A stretch of 27,182 nucleotides of DNA from DATIKM01 sp035477595 (GTDB lineage Bacteria > Armatimonadota > Chthonomonadetes > Chthonomonadales > CAJBBX01): the NCBI GenBank assembly GCA_035477595.1, contig DATIKM010000022.1, positions 1 to 27,182 on the forward strand, written 5' to 3'. A program made the position numbers and the translations under genes. The notes beneath the pieces were generated by a model. That model had not been told where the DNA came from. It ran no database searches and saw only the letters and a list, made by a program, of their open reading frames with translations. This document shows, piece by piece, positions 22,343 through 27,182 of the stretch; the stretch's first letter is position 1, and each line of letters starts with the position of its first letter.

Positions 22343-22930
22343 CTAGCTCTCCTCCACGGCGCGATCGCCAGTCGCCTCGTTCGGCATCGCCGCAGGCGCG
22401 CCTGCGTGGTCGATCTGGGATGGCTGCTCAGGTTCCGGCAGCGACGGAAGGTCATCTATGTCGGCGAGCCCGAAGTAGTGCAGGAACTCCGGTGTGGTTC
22501 CGTAGAGGATTGGCCTTCCGGCCGCCCGCTTTCGGCCGACCTCCGCCAGCAGCCGGCGGTCCAGCAGCGTCTTGACGACGCCAGACGTGCTGACTCCCCG
22601 GATGGCCTCGATCTCCGGCAGCGTGACCGGCTGCTGGTATGCCACAATGGCGGCCGTCTCCAGGGCAGCACGCGAGAGCCGGCTGGCGGATCGCGCGAAG
22701 TAGCGCGCGAGCACGGCTGCGTGAGCCTGGCGTGTCGCGAGCTGATAGCCGCCCGCGATGCGAAGCACATGCAGACCCGAGCCCCGGGCATCGAGAGCCT
22801 TGGAGAGCTCCTCCATCAGACATTGCACGTCGTCGCGCTCGCAGTGGAGGGCGGACGCGACCTCGGCATCGGCGAGCGGTTCGCCGGCCACGAAGAGGAG
22901 GCACTCGCAGGCGGCCACCAGGTCGCTCAA
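22343..22930 (-). CDS. scpB: Segregation and condensation protein B
   Basis: ScpB (195 residues) is a winged-helix partner of the SMC-ScpA complex that condenses and separates daughter chromosomes. Typical segments are CECLLFVAGEPL (8-19), SRAALETAAIVAYQQPVTLPEI (~86-107) and YGTTPEFLHYFGL (~143-155), with a charged C-terminal tail. Start is TTG 22930 with GAGG 7 nt upstream; TTG and the scpA stop overlap (TTGA at 22930-22927), coupling the two. A non-ATG start here fits low-level, coupled translation. Normal in length and content. Confidence 0.95.
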   Translation of the reverse strand: MSDLVAACECLLFVAGEPLADAEVASALHCERDDVQCLMEELSKALDARGSGLHVLRIAGGYQLATRQAHAAVLARYFARSASRLSRAALETAAIVAYQQPVTLPEIEAIRGVSTSGVVKTLLDRRLLAEVGRKRAAGRPILYGTTPEFLHYFGLADIDDLPSLPEPEQPSQIDHAGAPAAMPNEATGDRAVEES

Positions 22931-23679
22931 GTGCTCGCCTCGCAGGCGTGGACGATGATATCGGCATGTGGGCCCCGCTGCCGCGCGATCACGAGCCGCT
23001 GGCGCATCAGCTCAAGGAGCGCCAGGAAAGCGAGCACGATCTCGTGTACGGCGCACGGGAGATCGAAGAGATCGCTGAACGAGACGCCTTCCGAATGCGC
23101 GCGCACCCGCCTGAGTATCTCTGCCATCTTCATCCGCAGGGTCACTCTGCGCCTGGGCAGCACGGCGGTGATGGCGCTGTCGGAGACCCCGGCCGACGCC
23201 AGCACGGACCGCAGCGCCTCAAGCAGCGCCAGCGGTGTCAGCGCGTCCGTGTCGATCGGCAACAGGTAGTCATCGGGGTTCTCGGCGGCGCCGCGGAAGT
23301 AGATCATCCGGCGATCTCCTTCCCAGACGCGCAACGCCTCGACCGGACCCTCGTAACGCTGGTACTCCAGGAGGCGCTCCACCAACTCGGCCCGCGGGTC
23401 CGCGTCGCTCGCACCGTCCTCGTCGATGGGAGGCTTCGGCAGTAGCATGCGCGCTTTGATCTCGACGAGGGTCGCTGCCATCACCAGATACTCCCCGGCG
23501 ATCGCGAGGTCGGTCCGACGCCACACATCGAGCTGGTCGAGGTATTGCTCCGTGATGCGCGCGATCGGTATGTCGTAGATGTCAACGCGCTGTTGCCGGA
23601 TCAGGTGTAGCAGCAGGTCGAGGGGTCCCTCGAAGGCAGGCAGGCGAACCTGCAGAGCACGCTGAGCGCTGGTCGGCAT
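22927..23679 (-). CDS. scpA: Segregation and condensation protein A
   Basis: ScpA (250 residues) is the kleisin subunit that bridges the SMC heads. The N-terminus AFEGPLDLLLHLIRQQRVDI (15-34) is diagnostic, followed by the helical segment EYLVMAATLVEIKARMLLP (~63-81) and the C-terminal winged-helix with SFSDLFDLPCAVHEIVLAF (~200-218). ATG 23679 is chosen because the frame upstream of it runs through pyrE and is not protein-like. There is no Shine-Dalgarno, but a consensus promoter ends about 8 nt before the ATG, so the mRNA is probably leaderless. It overlaps scpB by 4 bp. Confidence 0.95.
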   Translation of the reverse strand: MPTSAQRALQVRLPAFEGPLDLLLHLIRQQRVDIYDIPIARITEQYLDQLDVWRRTDLAIAGEYLVMAATLVEIKARMLLPKPPIDEDGASDADPRAELVERLLEYQRYEGPVEALRVWEGDRRMIYFRGAAENPDDYLLPIDTDALTPLALLEALRSVLASAGVSDSAITAVLPRRRVTLRMKMAEILRRVRAHSEGVSFSDLFDLPCAVHEIVLAFLALLELMRQRLVIARQRGPHADIIVHACEAST

Positions 23680-23687
23680 GGCTCGAT

Positions 23688-23717
23688 ATTGTAGACGCGC
23701 GTACCCGTGGGTGTCAA
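23688..23717 (-). promoter_or_regulatory. Near-consensus promoter of scpAB giving a probably leaderless mRNA
   Basis: On the minus strand an exact TTGACA (23717-23712) and TACAAT (23693-23688) are separated by 18 bp. Transcription start is expected at 23680-23682, essentially at the scpA ATG (23679). Confidence 0.75.
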
Positions 23718-23765
23718 TCGGATGCGCTTCATGGTGCGCTCGCGACCAGGTTCCTGCTGGTCGGC

Positions 23766-24344
23766 CTACCGGGCGTCCGGCGTGGTCCCTGGCTTCTCGA
23801 ACGGCACGCCGCGCAGACACAGCGGGCAGTCCTGCGGGACAAAGGCGGCCACCGGCAGCGACAGTACCGCTTCGAGCCGCGTACCGAGGTCGACCGATCC
23901 GCCGCTCCGGTCGCCGAGCACCCCGGCGCCGACGAGCTGCGCGCCGTGGGACCGCACCACGTCGATGCACTCGCGCACGGCGCCCCCCGTCGTGAGGATG
24001 TCGTCCACCACCAGCACGCGCGTGCCAGGAGCAAGCGTCTGGCCACGCCGCAGGGCGCGCCCTTCGCCCTCTCGCTCGGCGTAGCGTGCACCGACGCCCA
24101 GGCAGCGTGCCACGTTGTAGGCGAGGATTATCCCCGCGGTGGTCGGTCCCAGCACCACGTCCGGCTGCGCGCCTCGGAAGCGCGCTGCCAGGTCCGCGCA
24201 CATGGGCTCCAGGAGCGCTGGGTCCTCCACAAGGCGGAACTTCTCAAGGTACCGGTCGCTGTGGAGGCCGGAGGACAGCACGAAGTGCCCCTCGCGCAGG
24301 GCTCCCGCGCGCTCGAACAGCCGCAGCGCTTCGTCGTTGGTCAC
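23766..24344 (-). CDS. pyrE: Orotate phosphoribosyltransferase
   Basis: PyrE (about 192 residues) joins orotate and PRPP to give OMP in pyrimidine synthesis. Seen: EGHFVLSSGLHSDRYLEKF (~18-36), VLGPTTAGIILA (~64-75), AEREGEGRALRRGQ (~89-102) and the PRPP loop VLVVDDILTTGGAV (~110-123). The C-terminal PQDCPLCLRGVPFEKPG matches the longer PyrE subgroup. The start is not certain: GTG 24344 fits the family N-terminus and has GGAGG 11 nt upstream, but the frame is open to an ATG at 24608. The scpA promoter lies in the 86 bp after its stop, so scpA can be transcribed independently. Confidence 0.93.
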   Translation of the reverse strand: MTNDEALRLFERAGALREGHFVLSSGLHSDRYLEKFRLVEDPALLEPMCADLAARFRGAQPDVVLGPTTAGIILAYNVARCLGVGARYAEREGEGRALRRGQTLAPGTRVLVVDDILTTGGAVRECIDVVRSHGAQLVGAGVLGDRSGGSVDLGTRLEAVLSLPVAAFVPQDCPLCLRGVPFEKPGTTPDAR

Positions 24345-24491
24345 AGTGCTGGTTGCCTCCGTGGGATGAGAGAACGACTGGTTGGGGGTGAGCGCGGCCC
24401 GATCGTCGCGTACGCCCGCCGGCAGGTTACCCCATGGGCTCCCGACTCGGCAGCGCGCGCGTCGGAGCGGTGCTCGCATGTGGCTTCCGCT

Positions 24492-24521
24492 TTGACTTGG
24501 CTCGCCGCGCCGCGCTACAAT
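24492..24521 (+). promoter_or_regulatory. Sigma-70-type promoter of pcrA with very short leader
   Basis: TTGACT (24492-24497) and TACAAT (24516-24521) are separated by 18 bp. The start is expected near 24528, so the leader is about 13 nt and consists almost only of the GGAGG ribosome site (24530-24534). Confidence 0.75.
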
Positions 24522-24540
24522 CCGGCCTTGGAGGACGCGC

Positions 24541-26769
24541 ATGCCAGCGGCGGACGACAGCAGCAGGCTCTTGAAGGGACTGAACCCACAGCAGCGGGAG
24601 GCCGTCACCTACGGCGACGGGCCGCTGCTCGTCTTCGCGGGAGCCGGCTCCGGCAAGACGCGGGTGCTGACCCACCGAGTGGCGCACCTCCTCGCCGAGC
24701 GCGGCCTCTCGCCCCGGTCGATTCTCGCGGTCACGTTCACCAACAAGGCCGCTGGCGAGATGCGGGACCGGATCGAGTCCCTGGTCGGAGATCGCGGCCG
24801 CGCGATGTGGGTGGGCACTTTCCACGCGACGTGCGCCCGGATGCTCCGCGAGAGCGGCGAGTCCATCGGCATTCCGCGCGGCTTCACGGTCTACGACGAC
24901 GGCGACCAGATGTCGGTCGTGCGTGAGTGCCTCTCCGAACTGAACATCGACTCCCAACGTTTTGCGCCGCGGTCGGTGCTCTCCAGAATCAGCCGCGCCA
25001 AGGAGAAGCTCCAGACGCCTGAGGAGTTCTCGCGCGCGGCCGGGGACTACGCGGAGCAGCTCTGCGCGCGGGTCTATGCGCTCTATGAGGAAAAACTCGT
25101 GCGGTCCCGCGCCCTCGACTTCGATGACCTTCTGCTCCGAGCCGTCCGCCTGCTGGAGCGCGACCCGGAAGCGCTCGACCGCTACCAGAGCCGGTTCGGC
25201 CACCTCCTTGTGGACGAGTACCAGGACGTTAACTACGCGCAGTATCGGTTCCTGCGGCTTCTGGCGGCCCGACACCAGAACCTGTGCGTCGTCGGGGACG
25301 ACGACCAGTCGATCTACATGTTCCGCGGGGCGGACGTCTCCATCATCCTTCAGTTCGAGCGCGATTACCCAAACGCACGCGTCATCAAGCTGGAGCAGAA
25401 CTACCGATCGACCGGCGCCATCCTGGCCGCGGCTCACGCCGTGGTCTCGAACAACCGCTCGCGTCGGGAGAAGCGTCTCTGGACGGAGCAGGGCCGCGGC
25501 GCCCTCATTACCCGGCACGAGGCGGAGAGCGAGCAGGACGAGGCGCTGTTCGTGCTCCGGCGCATCCTCGATGGCATCGCGGCAGGCAGGCGTCCCGCTG
25601 ACTACGCCATCCTCTACCGAACGAACGCCCAGTCCCGCGTCTTCGAGGAGGCCTTTCTGGCGTACCGGACGCCCTACCGCATCGTTGGCGGCGTGCGCTT
25701 CTACGAGCGCAAGGAGATCAAGGACGTCTGCGCCTACCTGCGCGCGATTCACAACCCGGATGACTCCGTCAGCCTGCGCCGAATCATCAACGTGCCGACG
25801 CGTTCGATCGGCGGCACCACGATCGGCGCCCTCGACGCGCTGGCACAGCGCGCCAGGGTGTCGCTCTGGGAGGCGTGCAGGGGCGTAGACGAGATCGAGG
25901 GCATTGGAGCGCGCGCGCGGAAGGCCGTACTGGGCTTCGTGTCGATGATCGAGGGTCTGCGAGAGGCGGCCGCCTCGACAGGCGCGTCCGTATCGGCGAT
26001 CGCCTCGCTCATCCTGGACCGAACAGGGCTCCTGGTGGAGCTCGAGGCCGATCGAAGCGGCGAAGGGCAGGCCCGTGCGGAGAACGTGCGGGAGTTCCTC
26101 ACGGTGACGGCGCGCTACGAGGCGGAGAGCGCCAACGCGACGCTTGGGAACTTCCTGGAGCAGGTCGCGCTTGTGTCGGACATCGACAGCGTGGACCTGT
26201 CGGCCGATGCGGTAACACTCATGACGCTTCATTCCGCGAAAGGTCTGGAGTTCGCGTCGGTGTTTGTGGTCGGTCTCGAGGAGGGCATATTCCCCCATAT
26301 GCGCTCGCTCGAGTCGGAGCGCGAGTTGGAGGAGGAGCGGCGGCTCTGCTACGTGGGGATCACACGGGCGCGCGAGGAGTTGTGCCTCACGCACGCGTAC
26401 CGGCGCACGCTGTACGGGCAGACTATGGTGAACCCGCCATCGCGCTTCCTCCGCGAGGTACCCCCGGGGTTGTTCGTTGGATGCCAGTCCCGCGGCAGGG
26501 CGCAGCATGGTCGCCCGGGCACCGGGCAGGATCGAGCGCTGTGGACGGAACCCGACGCCCAGCGCGACCTCGATGCGCGGCGCGCGAGGCTGCAGGGCCA
26601 CGGTGCGACGTTCCGGACCGGGCAGAAGGTGCGGCACGACACCTTTGGCGTCGGCGTGGTGCTGAGCGCCGAGCGCGTCGATGAGGACGAACAGGTCTCG
26701 GTCGCGTTCCCCTCCGTGGGCGTCAAGAAGCTGTTGCAGTCCTTTGCACGGCTGGCGCCGGTGAAGTAA
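24541..26769 (+). CDS. pcrA: UvrD/PcrA-type ATP-dependent DNA helicase
   Basis: The 742-residue protein is a superfamily 1A 3'-5' helicase for nucleotide-excision and replication-fork repair. Seen: Q motif LNPQQREAV (14-22), Walker A AGAGSGKT (33-40), FTNKAAGEM, GTFHATCARML, Walker B LVDEYQDVN (~223-231), GDDDQSIYMFRGA, LEQNYRSTG, TLHSAKGLEFASVFVVGLEE and EEERRLCYVGITRAREEL. The C-terminal ~55 residues (GQKVRHDTFGVGVV ... FARLAPVK) form the Tudor-like RNA-polymerase-binding domain typical of PcrA/UvrD. All motifs are intact. GGAGG 6 nt before ATG 24541 fixes the start. It is transcribed away from pyrE. PcrA and UvrD cannot be told apart by eye. Confidence 0.96.
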   Translation: MPAADDSSRLLKGLNPQQREAVTYGDGPLLVFAGAGSGKTRVLTHRVAHLLAERGLSPRSILAVTFTNKAAGEMRDRIESLVGDRGRAMWVGTFHATCARMLRESGESIGIPRGFTVYDDGDQMSVVRECLSELNIDSQRFAPRSVLSRISRAKEKLQTPEEFSRAAGDYAEQLCARVYALYEEKLVRSRALDFDDLLLRAVRLLERDPEALDRYQSRFGHLLVDEYQDVNYAQYRFLRLLAARHQNLCVVGDDDQSIYMFRGADVSIILQFERDYPNARVIKLEQNYRSTGAILAAAHAVVSNNRSRREKRLWTEQGRGALITRHEAESEQDEALFVLRRILDGIAAGRRPADYAILYRTNAQSRVFEEAFLAYRTPYRIVGGVRFYERKEIKDVCAYLRAIHNPDDSVSLRRIINVPTRSIGGTTIGALDALAQRARVSLWEACRGVDEIEGIGARARKAVLGFVSMIEGLREAAASTGASVSAIASLILDRTGLLVELEADRSGEGQARAENVREFLTVTARYEAESANATLGNFLEQVALVSDIDSVDLSADAVTLMTLHSAKGLEFASVFVVGLEEGIFPHMRSLESERELEEERRLCYVGITRAREELCLTHAYRRTLYGQTMVNPPSRFLREVPPGLFVGCQSRGRAQHGRPGTGQDRALWTEPDAQRDLDARRARLQGHGATFRTGQKVRHDTFGVGVVLSAERVDEDEQVSVAFPSVGVKKLLQSFARLAPVK

Positions 26770-27182
26770 CGGATGGGATGCGTCCAGCAGGGACCGGGAT
26801 CATCGACTAGTGGACTCTCCCAGTACGGCATCAACTGCGGGGAGAGGGCCTGCGCCGTGCTCAGTCGGGGTTGCACCAGCGTCTTCCTCGTCTCCGACCC
26901 GGCAGGCAGCGTGTCCCTGGGCGCATGGCCGGGCGGCGGGCGGACCACAACGGTGCCGCAGACCGTGGGCGGCGGTTGTCGTCGATTCACGGTGGCGCGT
27001 CGGGCGCCCGGATGTTTCGGCGCATCGTCGCCGCGTTCGAGACAGGCGAGGAGCCCATCGAGGTCGCCGAGAGGCGCGAGACGGTGGCAGTCATCCGGCT
27101 GACCTAGGTCCAAAGGGGCCTCTGTGCTACACTATTCCATCGGCGCGCAGTGCGCTCGCGCCAGCCCCCTTAACCAACGAGG
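26770..27182. other. Right-end intergenic region
   Basis: After pcrA there are 413 bases without a convincing whole gene. They hold a 7-bp inverted repeat with an 18-nt loop (CTCTCCC 26815-26821 with GGGAGAG 26840-26846, possibly ending pcrA transcription, no U run), a protein-like fragment at 26979-27107, and an ACGAGG at the last bases (27177-27182), which could be the ribosome site of a gene starting just beyond the window. Confidence 0.4.
26979..27107 (+). pseudogene. Possible remnant of a Gfo/Idh/MocA oxidoreductase C-terminus
   Basis: The frame through ATG 27012 reads MFRRIVAAFETGEEPIEVAE and on to TAG 27105-27107. It has nearly all G or C in third positions and looks like the last helix region of Gfo/Idh/MocA dehydrogenases. 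About ten residues before the ATG (HGGASGAR) also fit that family; further upstream the frame becomes Arg-rich and unlike a protein. It has no ribosome site. It could be a decayed gene end or a 31-codon small gene. The call is weak. Confidence 0.28.

Noticed and set aside
24427..26637. 736-codon open frame on the minus strand
   Set aside because: It is the antisense shadow of the pcrA helicase gene, whose motifs are complete on the plus strand.

Overview
The window is GC-rich chromosomal DNA, by eye well over 60% G+C, densely packed with bacterial genes, and contains one tRNA gene. I see no phage genes, transposases, CRISPR array or plasmid functions. Core genes (panB, panC, tsaD, rimI, scpA, scpB, pyrE, a PcrA/UvrD helicase) are mixed with an ECF sigma/anti-sigma pair, a clostripain-like lipoprotein, a UroD-superfamily methyltransferase-like protein and a DUF6785-type membrane protein. 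This mix resembles environmental phyla such as Armatimonadota, or a Planctomycetes-like lineage. That placement is inference and not proven by the sequence. Promoters that can be read are close to the sigma-70 consensus (TTGACA/TATAAT-like, 16-18 bp spacers), in spite of the high GC.

Layout. 1-398 is the 3' end of a CcmF-type cytochrome c biogenesis gene with a tail of eight 8-residue repeats. 411-2767 (minus) holds a WecG/TagA/CpsF glycosyltransferase gene followed by a glutamate semialdehyde dehydrogenase gene. 2836-2922 has two back-to-back sigma-70-type promoters. 3314-8388 is a metabolic/transport neighbourhood: a UroD-superfamily methyltransferase-like protein (+), an FGGY gluconokinase-like kinase (-), and a cupin translationally coupled to a large OPT-like DUF6785-type membrane protein (+). 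8700-10739 (minus) is panB-panC followed by tRNA-Asn(GUU), which has its own promoter and terminator. 11030-14722 has a divergent pair: a clostripain-like lipoprotein with Ser in place of the catalytic Cys (-), and a membrane GAF-GGDEF diguanylate cyclase (+).

From 14748 to 24344 every gene lies on the minus strand. In transcription order they are pyrE, scpA, scpB, a secreted alpha/beta-hydrolase, rimI, tsaD, an M50-like membrane metalloprotease, a probable 32-residue membrane peptide, a membrane-anchored HEAT-repeat protein, an ECF sigma factor and its zinc-finger anti-sigma factor. scpA has a strong promoter that ends almost at its start codon, so its mRNA is probably leaderless. The pcrA helicase gene is divergent from pyrE and ends at 26769. 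The last 413 bases hold only a possible dehydrogenase remnant.

How the genes work together. panB and panC provide two steps of pantothenate (CoA) synthesis. tsaD makes t6A on ANN-decoding tRNAs, and the window also carries one such tRNA (Asn). scpA and scpB are the two non-SMC subunits of the chromosome-condensing SMC complex. The sigma/anti-sigma pair is an envelope-signal module. I find no clear new defence or mobile system. The best leads are the Ser-substituted clostripain homologue, the leaderless scpA promoter, the small membrane peptide, the cupin/DUF6785 unit with its carbon-metabolism neighbours, and the repeat tail on the CcmF fragment.
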